Below are positions 8,829 to 17,909 of a stretch of DNA of 64,000 bases, one piece after another. The notes under the pieces are model-generated. The model saw only the letters and a list, made by a program, of their open reading frames with translations, did not search any database and was not told the origin of the DNA. The translations under genes and the position numbers were made by a program. The DNA lies in contig CAWCGJ010000025.1 of assembly GCA_963795055.1 (NCBI GenBank), forward strand, positions 248,001 through 312,000, read 5' to 3'. Each line of letters starts with the position of its first letter. The first letter of the stretch is position 1. The DNA comes from JASHPR01 sp963795055. GTDB lineage: Bacteria; Actinomycetota; Actinomycetes; Streptosporangiales; Streptosporangiaceae.

Positions 8829-11800
8829 CTAGCGGTTGCGCGGGTCGCCGTGGCAGAGCTTGTACTTGCGGCCGGAACCGCACGGGCACGGGGCGTTCCG
8901 CCCGACCTTGGAGTAGTCGGGGCCGCCGCTCGATGCGCTCCGCTGCTGCGCCTGGCCGCTGGCATCGTCGCTGGGCGCGGTGTACTCGAGCCTGCCCCGC
9001 CGCTGCGGCCGCTCCAGCCCGCGGGCCACCAGGCCGGCCGGAACCGCCTGGCCGCCGGCCGCGGCCGGCGCGCCCGGCGCGGCCTGGGCGCCCGGCTGGC
9101 CCTGGTCTGACCCGGCCTGGGAACCGGTCCGGGAATGACGTCCCGGCCGGGACCGCGAGCCCGACTGGCCGGCCCGGCCCCGTCCGGGCTGGCTGCCTCC
9201 GCCCGCCGCCGGCCCGGCCGCAGCGGGACCCGCCTGGGCCGACCCGTTGCCGCCCGCAACCCGGCCGCCGGGGATGGTGGCGCCAGGCAGCGCGCCGCCG
9301 GGCGCGGGGCTGCCAGGCACGGGGCCGACGGAAAGGGAACCGTTCGCGCCGGCGCCCGGGACGGCCTCCTCCACGATCGGGCTGTCCTGCCGCTGCACCT
9401 GGAGGTTGAACAGGCTGCCGACCGATTCCTCCTTGATGCCCTCCATCATCGAGCTGAACATGTCGTAGCCCTCGCGCTGGTACTCGATCAGCGGGTCGCG
9501 CTGCCCGTATCCGCGCAGGGTGATGCCCTCGCGCAGGTAGTCCATCTCGTAGAGGTGCTCGCGCCACTTGCGGTCGAGCACCGACAGCACGACCCGCCGC
9601 TCGAGCTCGCGCATGACCTCGGGGGTCAGCTCCTGTTCCCGGCGCTCGTAGGCGGCCAGCGCGTCCTGCTGCACCACCTCGGTGATCAGGCCGGTCGACA
9701 GCCGAGCCCGCTCCCCGCCGGCCTCGTCGATCACCTGGTCGATCGTCATCCCGCCGGGGTAGAGCTGGTGGAAGGCCCGCCAGAGCTGGTCCAGGTCCCA
9801 CTCCTCGGGGAAGCCCTGGCCCGTCGCGCCCGCCACGTACCCGGCGACGACCTCGTCGATCATGCCGCGGATCTGATCCGTCAGGTCGGCGCCCTCAAGC
9901 ACCTCGCGCCGCTCGCCGTAGATGACCTGGCGCTGGCGGTTCATCACGTCGTCGTACTTGAGCAGGTCCTTGCGGATCTCGAAGTTCTGCTGCTCGACCT
10001 GGGTCTGGGCCGACCGGATCGAGCGGCTGACGGTCTTCGACTCGATCGGGACATCCGGCGGGGTCTTGAGCCACTCCATGATGTGCGCGACCTTGTCGGC
10101 GTTGAACATCCGCATCAGGTCGTCCTCCAGCGACAGGTAGAAGCGGGACTCGCCGGGGTCGCCCTGCCGTCCGGACCGGCCGCGCAGCTGGTTGTCGATC
10201 CGGCGGGACTCGTGCCGCTCGGTGCCGAGCACGTACAGGCCGCCGGCCGCGACGACCTCCTCGTGCTCCTCGGCCACCGCCCGCTTGGCCTTGTCCACCG
10301 CCCCCGACCAGGCCGCCTCGAAGTCCTCGGGCGTGTCCACCGGCGAGAGCCCGCGCTGGTGCAGTTCCAGGTCCGCGATGAACTCGGGGTTGCCGCCCAG
10401 CATGATGTCCGTGCCGCGGCCGGCCATGTTCGTGGCCACGGTGACCGCGCCCTTGCGGCCCGCCTGGGCGATGATGGCGGCCTCGCGCTCGTGGTACTTG
10501 GCGTTCAGGACCTCGTGCGTGATGCCCTGGTGCTTGAGCATCTTGGACACCAGCTCCGACTTCTCGACGCTGGTGGTGCCGACGAGCACCGGCTGGCCCG
10601 CCGCGTTCCGCTCGGCGATGTCGTCGACCAGGGCCTCGAACTTGGCCTGCACCGTCTGGTACACCACGTCGGGCTGGTCGGCGCGGATCATCGGCATGTT
10701 CGTGGGGATCGGCACCACGCCGAGCTTGTAGGTCTGCTGGAACTCGTTCGCCTCGGTCATGGCGGTGCCGGTCATCCCGGCGAGCTTGTCGTAGAGCCGG
10801 AAGTAGTTCTGCAGGGTGATCGTGGCGAGCGTCTGGTTCTCGTCCTTGATCTGCACGCCCTCCTTGGCCTCGATGGCCTGGTGCATGCCCTCGCTGTACC
10901 GGCGGCCGTGCAGCATGCGGCCGGTGAACTCGTCCACGATCAGGACCTCGCCGTTCATCACGACGTAGTCCTTGTCCTTCTTGTAGAGCTCCTTGGCCTT
11001 GATCGAGTTGTTCAGGAAGCTGACCAGCGGCGTGTTCACCGACTCGTAGAGGTTGTCGATGCCGAGCCAGTCCTCTACCTTCTCCACGCCGGTCTCGAGG
11101 ATGCCGACCGTGCGCTTCTTCTCGTCGACCTCGTAGTCGCCGTCTCCGTCCTCGCCGCGGCGCAGCCGCGGGGCGATCTTGGCGAACTCGAGGTACCAGC
11201 GGCTGTTCTGGTCGGCGGGCCCGCTGATGATCAGCGGCGTGCGGGCCTCGTCGATGAGGATGGAGTCGACCTCGTCCACGATCGCGTAGTGGTGCCCTCG
11301 CTGGACGCATTCCTCCAGGCCCCAGGCCATGTTGTCCCTGAGGTAGTCGAAGCCGAACTCGTTGTTCGTGCCGTAGGTGATGTCGGCGGCGTACTGCTTG
11401 CGCCGTTCGTCGGGCTCCATCTGGGCCAGGATCACCCCCACCTCCAGGCCCAGGAACCGGTGGATGCGCCCCATCCACTCGGAGTCGCGATTGGCCAGGT
11501 AGTCGTTGACCGTGACCACGTGCACGCCCCGGCCGGTCAGCGCGTTCAGGTAGGCGGGCAGGACCGCGGTGAGGGTCTTGCCCTCGCCGGTCTTCATCTC
11601 GGCGATGTTGCCCAGGTGCAGGGCGGCGCCGCCCATGAGCTGGACATCGAAGTGCCGCTGGCCGAGGGTTCTGCGGGCGGCCTCGCGGGCGGTGGCGAAC
11701 GCCTCGGGCAGCAGGTCATCGAGCGACTCGCCGTCCGCGTGCCGCTGCCGGAACTCGTCGGTCAACGCGCGGAGCTCGGCGTCGCTCAGCGCGGCGAAGT

Positions 11801-11897
11801 CCTCCTCGATCGAGTTGACCTGGTCAGCTGTCCGCTTGAGCTTGCGCAGGATCTTGCCCTCGCCGGCGCGGAGGACACTATCGATGATGGCTGGCAC
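8829..11897 (-). CDS. secA: Preprotein translocase ATPase SecA
   Basis: Motor of the general secretion pathway: it binds preproteins and SecYEG and drives translocation by ATP hydrolysis. The start is GTG 11897 (PAIIDSVLRAGEGKILRKLK follows), preceded by GAGGAG ten bases upstream; the longer open frame is unsupported. Walker A TGEGKT is at residues 103-108, with the DEAD-like VDEVDSILIDEART segment about 100 residues later and AGRGTD further on. The protein ends with a SEC-C zinc module, CPCGSGRKYKLCHG. Between the helical core and SEC-C lies an unusually long (about 140 residues) Gly/Pro/Ala/Gln-rich linker. This is the housekeeping SecA1 type, by position near hpf and mtrAB. Confidence 0.97.
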   Translation of the reverse strand: MPAIIDSVLRAGEGKILRKLKRTADQVNSIEEDFAALSDAELRALTDEFRQRHADGESLDDLLPEAFATAREAARRTLGQRHFDVQLMGGAALHLGNIAEMKTGEGKTLTAVLPAYLNALTGRGVHVVTVNDYLANRDSEWMGRIHRFLGLEVGVILAQMEPDERRKQYAADITYGTNNEFGFDYLRDNMAWGLEECVQRGHHYAIVDEVDSILIDEARTPLIISGPADQNSRWYLEFAKIAPRLRRGEDGDGDYEVDEKKRTVGILETGVEKVEDWLGIDNLYESVNTPLVSFLNNSIKAKELYKKDKDYVVMNGEVLIVDEFTGRMLHGRRYSEGMHQAIEAKEGVQIKDENQTLATITLQNYFRLYDKLAGMTGTAMTEANEFQQTYKLGVVPIPTNMPMIRADQPDVVYQTVQAKFEALVDDIAERNAAGQPVLVGTTSVEKSELVSKMLKHQGITHEVLNAKYHEREAAIIAQAGRKGAVTVATNMAGRGTDIMLGGNPEFIADLELHQRGLSPVDTPEDFEAAWSGAVDKAKRAVAEEHEEVVAAGGLYVLGTERHESRRIDNQLRGRSGRQGDPGESRFYLSLEDDLMRMFNADKVAHIMEWLKTPPDVPIESKTVSRSIRSAQTQVEQQNFEIRKDLLKYDDVMNRQRQVIYGERREVLEGADLTDQIRGMIDEVVAGYVAGATGQGFPEEWDLDQLWRAFHQLYPGGMTIDQVIDEAGGERARLSTGLITEVVQQDALAAYERREQELTPEVMRELERRVVLSVLDRKWREHLYEMDYLREGITLRGYGQRDPLIEYQREGYDMFSSMMEGIKEESVGSLFNLQVQRQDSPIVEEAVPGAGANGSLSVGPVPGSPAPGGALPGATIPGGRVAGGNGSAQAGPAAAGPAAGGGSQPGRGRAGQSGSRSRPGRHSRTGSQAGSDQGQPGAQAAPGAPAAAGGQAVPAGLVARGLERPQRRGRLEYTAPSDDASGQAQQRSASSGGPDYSKVGRNAPCPCGSGRKYKLCHGDPRNR

Positions 11898-12174
11898 TTG
11901 CGTCGCGCTCCTCGCGGATCGTCTGGCTCTGTCGTTCGGTGTGCCCGCTTCGCGGCAGCCGTACTGCGCTGGGCCGGGCAGGTGAGCGGCATCGCGGCGG
12001 GCTCCTGACACCGTTGCCTATTGCCATGGTAGGCGAGACACGGGGTGAAGCGGAGTCCTCGCCAGCCGCCCGGTACCCTAGGGGCCGGTTGCTCCCGGCT
12101 GGAGCCCTGGCCACAATGATAGGCACGGTCAGCGGGCGGGATGAGCGGTAGCCGGGACGAGAGGAGCAGCGCGC

Positions 12175-12477
12175 ATGTCGAACCAGGTGGAGCCGGGCAC
12201 CGTCGGCAGCGCTGTCGCCGGGCCAGGGCCCGCGGGCCTGGCCGAGCAGACCGCGCAGGTGCCGCAGGCCCCGGGGACCCCCGTCTCGTACCCGCCGCCC
12301 TATCACGGGCGTGCCGTGTCATGGGTCGCGGTCTCGATCATCATGGTCGCGTTCGTGATCGGCGGCCTCGCGCTGGTCTTCGGCACGATCTGGTGGCTGT
12401 TCTACGCCAGCGTCGGCCTGGCCGTGGTCGGCGGGCTGGTCGCGCTCGCCACCAACATCTTCGAGGATTGGTACTAG
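12175..12477 (+). CDS. Small two-helix membrane protein (secA neighbour)
   Basis: A 100-residue protein with a disordered Pro/Gly/Gln-rich N-terminus (1-43), the motif HGR at 44-46, and two membrane helices (about 47-70 and 72-92), ending in EDWY. A GAGGAG ribosome site lies ten bases before ATG 12175. Short proteins beginning their first helix with an HG motif are common in actinobacteria; none has a firmly assigned job that I can name. It is divergent from secA with 277 bp between the starts, and 58 bp precede the next gene, so it may be co-transcribed with the YcaQ-like gene. Confidence 0.75.
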   Translation: MSNQVEPGTVGSAVAGPGPAGLAEQTAQVPQAPGTPVSYPPPYHGRAVSWVAVSIIMVAFVIGGLALVFGTIWWLFYASVGLAVVGGLVALATNIFEDWY

Positions 12478-12535
12478 GCCGCTCGGCGTCGCCGAGCCGC
12501 AGGAATGTCGTAGGCCCCGGCTAGGCTCTGGCCTC

Positions 12536-13798
12536 GTGGCCGGCCTTCCCCCTCCTGTACCTCAGTTCACCTTGTCGCCGGATGACGCCCGGCTGATGAC
12601 GCTCCGGGCCCAGGGGCTGGTCGGCACCCAGGGACGGCGCGGCGGGGTGCCCGGCATGCTCCGCAGGGTCGGCGCGGTCCAGCTGGACACGATCAGCGTG
12701 CTGGCCCGCTCGCACGAGCTCGTGGCGTACGCCCGTCTCGGGCCGGTCCCGCGGGAGCGGATCGAGCGCGCCTACTGGCATCCGCGCCAGGCCACCACGT
12801 TCGAGTACTGGTCCCATGCGGCGTGCATCCTGCCGATCGAGGAATGGCCCTACTACGGGTTCCGGAGACGGGCCTTCGCGGCCAGGGGCATGCGGTGGCA
12901 CCAGATCCCCGAGCAGGCCTGCGACCAGGTCCTGGCCAGGCTCCGGGCCGAGGGCCCGCTGACCGCGACCCAGCTGGGCGGGGCCAAGAACGGGGGGGCC
13001 TGGTGGGACTGGTCGGAGACCAAGATCGCCGTTGAGTGGCTGCTCGATACCGGCCGGGTGATCTGCGCGCGCCGGGCCGGCTGGCGGCGGGTTTATGACC
13101 TGCCCGCGCGGGTCCTGGCCCCGGAACTGCTGGACGCCGACCCGTCCGACGCCGAGTGCGTGACCCACCTGGCCGGGGTCGCCGCCCGGGCCCTGGGCGT
13201 GGTGACCCGGGCCGACCTGGCCGACTACCAGCGGCTGCGATGGGGCGGGGCAGTGAAGGGGGAACGGGGAGGTGGGCGGGGTAAGGACGGCCAGGCCATC
13301 TCGGCAGACGAAGCCGCGGCCGTCGCCGGGCTGGTGCCGGTGGAGATCGCCGCGCCGCGCGGCGGGAAGCCCGTGCCCGCGTGGGCGGATCCGTCCGCTC
13401 TGTCGGTATTGACCGGTAAGTCCGCCAGGGGCCGGCACCGGGTCACGCTGCTGTCGCCGTTCGACTCGCTCATCTGGGACCGGAAGCGGACGCTGCGGAT
13501 GTTCGGCTTCGAGCACAGCCTGGAGGCCTACGTGCCCGCGGCGAAACGCGTGCACGGCTACTTCACGATGCCGCTGCTGGCCCGGGGGCGCCTGGTGGGC
13601 CGGGTCGATCCGGCGCGCAGCGGCCGGACCCTGGTCGCCCGCAAGCTCTCCATCGATACGGCGTCCGCCACCGAGGCGATGGCCCGCGCGCTGGCCGAAG
13701 CGGCGGCCTGGGTCGGGTGTGACCACGTCGAACTCGGCCAGGTGGAACCGGCCGGCCTGGAACCGCGGCTGCGCAAGGCGCTTTCGGACCTGACGTAA
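12536..13798 (+). CDS. YcaQ/AZL-type winged-helix DNA glycosylase family protein (DUF1006)
   Basis: A 420-residue member of the HTH_42 (YcaQ/AlkX) family, whose studied members unhook DNA interstrand crosslinks by base excision. The tandem winged-helix layout and the catalytic-loop signature Gln49-Leu-Asp51, followed by TISVLARSHE, are visible; the QxD form is that of the E. coli YcaQ type rather than the QxQ form of streptomycete toxin self-resistance enzymes. FEYWSHAACILP (about 88-99) is another family block. A lysine/glycine-rich insert at about 242-258 looks like a loop expansion. The start is GTG 12536. Activity here is inferred from the family. Confidence 0.85.
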   Translation: MAGLPPPVPQFTLSPDDARLMTLRAQGLVGTQGRRGGVPGMLRRVGAVQLDTISVLARSHELVAYARLGPVPRERIERAYWHPRQATTFEYWSHAACILPIEEWPYYGFRRRAFAARGMRWHQIPEQACDQVLARLRAEGPLTATQLGGAKNGGAWWDWSETKIAVEWLLDTGRVICARRAGWRRVYDLPARVLAPELLDADPSDAECVTHLAGVAARALGVVTRADLADYQRLRWGGAVKGERGGGRGKDGQAISADEAAAVAGLVPVEIAAPRGGKPVPAWADPSALSVLTGKSARGRHRVTLLSPFDSLIWDRKRTLRMFGFEHSLEAYVPAAKRVHGYFTMPLLARGRLVGRVDPARSGRTLVARKLSIDTASATEAMARALAEAAAWVGCDHVELGQVEPAGLEPRLRKALSDLT

Positions 13799-13803
13799 CG
13801 CCA

Positions 13804-14020
13804 GAGCCCAAGGGACGTGGTGCCCGCCTGGACTGAGCAGCGAGCGACGCAGGAGCGAGCGACGAGGAAAGGCGCTTGTCCGAGCCGAAGGGCGCGCCGC
13901 CGTCTGGACTGACGAGCGAGGCGCGAGGAACGAGCGCCCGAGCAAGGAGGGAAGACGGCGGGTCAAAGCGCCCCGGAGGCGAGCGGAAAACAGAGCGCCC
14001 CAGAGGCGAGCAGGAAACAC
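13804..14020 (+). repeat. Dispersed intergenic repeat, copy A (two tandem subunits)
   Basis: Two related subunits (13804-13875 and 13882-14020), each reading roughly gagcc(c/g)aaggg, then tggactga, then runs of gagcgagcgac and gaggaaaggcg. The second continues into ccccggaggcgagcggaaaa, followed by a near-duplicate cagaggcgagcaggaaac. The same elements recur at 36355-36450 and, inverted, at 58625-58783. Here the copy fills almost the whole gap between the YcaQ-like gene and the NarL-type regulator. Confidence 0.8.
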
Positions 14021-14022
14021 CT

Positions 14023-14742
14023 TCAGCTGAACTCGATCAGTTTCTCCCGCACCGCGACCATGACCGCTTCCATCCGGGAGTGGATCTGCAGTTTCTCCAG
14101 GATGTTGCGGACGTGGTTCTTCACCGTGTTCTCGGAGATGAACAGCTCCTTGGCGATGTCCCGGTTGTTCATCCCGCGGGCCACGAGCTTGAGCACCTGC
14201 ATCTCGCGCTCGGTCAGCCGGGGCGCGGGCACCTCCTGGGCGCGCTCCTCGCCGTCTCGCTTGGCGAGGGTGGCGAACTCGGTCAGGAGCTTGCCCGCCA
14301 TGGACGGGTTGATCAGCGACTGGCCGCCGTGCACCGCACGGACGGCGTCGGCCACCTCATCGAGCGGTATGTCCTTGAGCAGGTAGCCGCTCGCGCCCGC
14401 CCGGATCGCCTCGAACAGGTCCTCTTCCTCATCACTGATCGTGAGAATCACGATCTTCGCGCTCGGCGCCGCCTCCTTCATCGCCCGGCAGGCCTCGATG
14501 CCGCTGCTGCGCGGCATGCGGATGTCCATCAGGACGACGTCGGGCAGCGATTCAGCCGCCTTCTCGACGGCCTCGGCCCCGTCGCTGGCCTGGCCGACCA
14601 GCTCGATGTCCGGCTCCTCCTCCAGCACCATCTCCAGGCCGCGGCGGAACAAGGCGTGATCGTCGACGATCATCGCGCGGATCGGCTCGGCCTGCAGCGA
14701 CGCTTCTCGCGGTGCCGCGCTGGTGCCGGGACTGCCGCCCAT
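14023..14742 (-). CDS. NarL/LuxR-family response regulator
   Basis: Two-component response regulator of 239 residues. The receiver domain (about 21-140) has acidic residues VDDH at 26-29, the phospho-acceptor Asp73 in LMDIRMP and a conserved Lys in LLKDIP (about 123). The LuxR-type DNA-binding domain is at 176-220 (LTEREMQVL... NTVKNHVRNIL). ATG 14742 has AGGAGG correctly spaced upstream. No histidine kinase lies beside it, so its partner is elsewhere or it is an orphan. Its position beside hpf is also seen in Streptomyces. Confidence in the family is high; the regulon is unknown. Confidence 0.93.
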   Translation of the reverse strand: MGGSPGTSAAPREASLQAEPIRAMIVDDHALFRRGLEMVLEEEPDIELVGQASDGAEAVEKAAESLPDVVLMDIRMPRSSGIEACRAMKEAAPSAKIVILTISDEEEDLFEAIRAGASGYLLKDIPLDEVADAVRAVHGGQSLINPSMAGKLLTEFATLAKRDGEERAQEVPAPRLTEREMQVLKLVARGMNNRDIAKELFISENTVKNHVRNILEKLQIHSRMEAVMVAVREKLIEFS

Positions 14743-14877
14743 GACGCCTCCTTCCTGACCGGTCCTGGGTGGGGCCAGGGCACCGCCGCCGCGCGGGCAG
14801 GGGTGCCCAGATCCGAGGGTGCCGTGTGATCAAACTCTCGCCGACGGGCGCCCGCGACGCAAGCGACGCAAGCGACG

Positions 14878-15621
14878 CTACCGGGCCGCCGGTTCCGCTG
14901 CCTTCCCGGCCTGCCCGTTCGCCCGGCTCAGCGCAGCCTCGCCGGGCGGGCCGCCGGCTTGGTCGTCCGCCTTCTGTTCTACCAGGCGAATCACACCGTA
15001 CTGGTAACCGCGCCGCCGGTACACCACGCACGCGCGGCCATCGTCGGCGTCGCGGAACAGGAAGAAGTCGTGGCCCACCAGTTCCATCTCGAATAGGGCC
15101 TGGTCAATGGCCATCGGCCGGGCCACGTGGAACTTCTCCCGCACCACGAGCGGCCCGTTTCCCTCCATCTCGATCGGGACGACACCATCCGCCGACGGGG
15201 CGCCCGGCGCGGCGTCTTCCTCGTCTCCCGGCACCGCCCGCTGATCCTCGGGTGCCAGTTCCCCGGCCGCGGCGTCGGCCGCCGCGGGCACGTCGGCCCG
15301 CCGGCCGCGCGCCCCGTGCCGGCACTTGCGCCGGTCGCCGGCCCGGCGCAGCCGCGACTCCAGTTTGGTGAAGGCCAGGTCCAAGGCGGCGTAGCGGTCC
15401 TCGGCCGCGGCCTCGGCCCGGATCGCGGGCCCGCGCGAGGAGATGGTCAGCTCGACCCGCTCCCGCCGCTGCGGCTGGCGCCGGTTGGGCTCGGTGGATA
15501 CCTCCACGTCGATCCTGGTGGCTCTGGAGTCCAGCTTGCCGAGCTTGGCGAGCTTGGCCGTCGCGTGCCTGCGGAACCTTTCCAGCACGTCCGTGTGCCG
15601 ACCTTTGAAGATGATGTTCAC
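14878..15621 (-). CDS. hpf: Long-form ribosome hibernation promoting factor
   Basis: Binds the 30S subunit and dimerises ribosomes into inactive 100S particles during stress. The N-terminal S30AE domain starts NIIFKGRHTDVLERF and runs to about residue 105; a variable acidic/Ala-rich linker follows; the C-terminal dimerisation domain contains REKFHVARPMAIDQALFEME and HDFFLFRDAD. Start GTG 15621 has a purine-rich GGGGG upstream; an upstream extension to 15687 does not fit the family. In M. tuberculosis the order secA-hpf-comF-lpqB is found; here no comF-like gene lies between hpf and lpqB. Confidence 0.92.
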   Translation of the reverse strand: MNIIFKGRHTDVLERFRRHATAKLAKLGKLDSRATRIDVEVSTEPNRRQPQRRERVELTISSRGPAIRAEAAAEDRYAALDLAFTKLESRLRRAGDRRKCRHGARGRRADVPAAADAAAGELAPEDQRAVPGDEEDAAPGAPSADGVVPIEMEGNGPLVVREKFHVARPMAIDQALFEMELVGHDFFLFRDADDGRACVVYRRRGYQYGVIRLVEQKADDQAGGPPGEAALSRANGQAGKAAEPAAR

Positions 15622-16043
15622 GAGGAACCCCCTTCTGCCCGGACTTGAACGGCACCCGCCCGGCCGACCTGGTCTTCGACCCCACATCCGCCTGCTGAGG
15701 GGCTCGCAGCCACTTGTGCCACTACTGCCCTTCTCCCGGTCCAGGAGACGTCGGGTCTCCTGGCGGGGCAGGACTTACTTCTAAGCCGCACCGTGATCAG
15801 TCGACGATAAGTCGCCTTACGTGGGCCGTTTCGCCTGCGGCTGGCATCGGCTTGCCGCGGCCGCCTTCCCGCTGGGGGAAGGACCTGCGCGGTGCAACCA
15901 CGGACCCGGGCGGGTGCCATGACACGACGCTAGCCCGACCCGAACGGAATGTCAGGAGGGGGATGCCCGCAGCCTTCGCCGACCTGGCGCGGCGCGGGCA
16001 GGCCATGACCACATATCGGGATATCGTGCCCGGCCGGCGCTGG
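15622..16043. other. 422-bp gap upstream of hpf, no gene seen
   Basis: Between the hpf start and the lpqB stop no frame has both a ribosome site and coding character. The region must contain the hpf promoter (minus strand). It includes the hairpin at 15741-15763. A plus-strand ATG at 15962 with a good AGGAGGGGG runs antisense into lpqB and is not believed to be a gene. Confidence 0.6.
15741..15763 (-). promoter_or_regulatory. Perfect 9-bp inverted repeat in the hpf leader
   Basis: ccaggagac, five-base loop gtcgg, gtctcctgg. It sits about 120 bases upstream of the hpf start, so it could be an operator or a leader hairpin. It has no T-run. The function is not known. Confidence 0.5.
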
Positions 16044-17909
16044 TCAGCCCGGATAGGCCGGGGCCTGGCCGACGGCCCGCGTGGACTCGAAGGAGTTACC
16101 CAGGTTCGCGGAGACCATGATCTTGCCGTCCGACAGGCCGAGGACGATCTCGCCAGCGGAGTCGCCGGGGCTGGTGGCCGTCACCCACACGGGGTCGCCA
16201 CCGGCGCTCTGGATCGGGCTGGGCTGTCCGCCGTTCAGCGGGACCTCATAGAGCTGCGAACCGGACGGGCTTCCGTTCAGGACGATGACGTCATCGGTGC
16301 CGTACCAGCTCAGCGAGACGGGATCGGGGATGCCCGAGCCGATGGTCTCCGGCTGGCCGACCGAGACGGACCCGCCGCCGTGGGTGATGGCCGCCACCTG
16401 CACCTGGCTGACGAGCTTGCCGTCGACCATCCCGTGGACGATCATCGCCGCCCGGACGCCGTCCGGGGCCACCCGGAACTGGGTCACCGCATCCGCGGGA
16501 AACCCGTCGTCAATGTTGACCTGGGAAGCGGAAGTGGCGCCCGGCGGCAGCATCCAGACCGCGCCGGCGGCGGCGATCCAGAGGTTGCCCTGCGCGTCCC
16601 AGCTCAGCGAGGTGCAGTCGCCGCTGGTAGGCCGCCACGGTATCAGCCACACGCCGCGGCTGAGGTCACGGATGTAGACGGCCCCGCCGCCCGCGGTGAT
16701 CCCGGCCACCCAGCGCCGGTTGGGCGAGACGGCGATCGAGCCGAGCGCCGGGGGGCCGCCCGGGCTGGCGGTGCCGGCCGCGCCGGGAACCGCGGCGACG
16801 CGCCCGGAGCCCGGCTGGCCGATACCGGATAGTTCCTGGACCACGCCGTGGCTGCCGACGAAGTAGAGGCTGGATCCGGCCGGCTGCGTCGGCACCCAGC
16901 CGGAGAAGTCCTGCGGCAGCTGATACTGGTTCCCCAGTACCGGGCGCCCGTTGATCTGAAGCAGGACCCCGCCGATCGTGGTCGTCCCGCTGGCGAGCGT
17001 CCAGGCCAGCTGCGCGGCCATCTGCGCCAACTGCCGGCGGCTGGTGGTGGCATGCTTTTCACCCAGGTTGACGATGGCGTTCGACCCGTTGATGGTGACC
17101 TGGCCGCCGATGAGCCAGGCGTGCGCCGGGAACCCGGTCACGGCCGCACCCGACAGCCAGCCCCGTTGCGGATCCTCCAGCAGCGAGTTCACCAGCCCGG
17201 TGGCCAGTTCGGTGGTCGTGGCCTGCTGCGGCGCGAACACCGGGTCGGGCACGAGCGTCCGGGCCGACTGGGTGAGGAAGTAGACATCCCGCGCCTGGTA
17301 CACCTGCTCGAAGTCGGTCTCGGTCAGCAGCAGCTGCGACGTGGGCAGCGTGTCGATCCGCCACTGGCCATCGATCTTGATCAGGGAGAAGTCATAGGAC
17401 TCACTGGACGATCCGGAGGAAGCCAGGTACTGGCCGGTGCCGGTCAGCGTGGCCACGGGCAGGCCGGTGACCTTGACCTGAGCCAGTTCCTCCGGCTCGC
17501 CGGACACCTGCCGCCGGATGGCCGGGGCGTTGGACGTCGTCGGGGCGGTACTGACCACGGTGACCGCCCAGCCGGGCTTCCAGTTGCGCTGCGCGATGCT
17601 GTCGAGGTACTCACGGGCCACCGCATGATCGCCCGCGAAGCTGGCGCTGGCCGCGAGGAAGCCGGACACGATCTGCTTGGCGGTCCAGCCCGGGCCCGGG
17701 GGCACCGGGATGGGCTGAGGGTTTTCCTGGCTGATGCCGGCCTGTCCCGCGCCCACCTGCTGGACCAGGCCGCTGGTCGGCACGGTGGAGCAGCCGCCAG
17801 CCGCGACCGCCGCGGCGAGCGCCGCGATGGTGGCGCGGCCTCTCGCGCCCGCCGGCCGCCACCGCCCGGGCCCGGCGGCCGCCCGCAGGAATGTCCGCGA
17901 AGTGATCAT
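16044..17909 (-). CDS. lpqB: LpqB lipoprotein (MtrB accessory)
   Basis: Surface lipoprotein that modulates the MtrAB two-component system in actinobacteria. ATG 17909 opens a signal peptide with a lipobox ending AAGGC, placing the lipid-modified cysteine at residue 40. A GerMN-type domain lies in the first half (about 210-340, including LLEDPQRGWLSGA), and the second half (about 350-620) is a beta-propeller-like LpqB domain. Length 621 is usual. It follows mtrB and, as the frames stand, overlaps it by 299 bp (see mtrB). Order mtrA-mtrB-lpqB is conserved. Confidence 0.93.
   Translation of the reverse strand: MITSRTFLRAAAGPGRWRPAGARGRATIAALAAAVAAGGCSTVPTSGLVQQVGAGQAGISQENPQPIPVPPGPGWTAKQIVSGFLAASASFAGDHAVAREYLDSIAQRNWKPGWAVTVVSTAPTTSNAPAIRRQVSGEPEELAQVKVTGLPVATLTGTGQYLASSGSSSESYDFSLIKIDGQWRIDTLPTSQLLLTETDFEQVYQARDVYFLTQSARTLVPDPVFAPQQATTTELATGLVNSLLEDPQRGWLSGAAVTGFPAHAWLIGGQVTINGSNAIVNLGEKHATTSRRQLAQMAAQLAWTLASGTTTIGGVLLQINGRPVLGNQYQLPQDFSGWVPTQPAGSSLYFVGSHGVVQELSGIGQPGSGRVAAVPGAAGTASPGGPPALGSIAVSPNRRWVAGITAGGGAVYIRDLSRGVWLIPWRPTSGDCTSLSWDAQGNLWIAAAGAVWMLPPGATSASQVNIDDGFPADAVTQFRVAPDGVRAAMIVHGMVDGKLVSQVQVAAITHGGGSVSVGQPETIGSGIPDPVSLSWYGTDDVIVLNGSPSGSQLYEVPLNGGQPSPIQSAGGDPVWVTATSPGDSAGEIVLGLSDGKIMVSANLGNSFESTRAVGQAPAYPG

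Noticed and set aside
9135..12008. Plus-strand 957-codon open frame opposite secA
   Set aside because: Antisense shadow; composition is that of reversed SecA codons and no motif is seen.
14858..14884. Short 9-bp repeats (gcgacgcaa) before the hpf stop
   Set aside because: Only three imperfect copies in a low-complexity stretch; too short to support a function.
15962..16832. Plus-strand ATG with a good AGGAGGGGG, opening a frame into lpqB
   Set aside because: The frame is antisense to a well-conserved lipoprotein and its product has no coding character.
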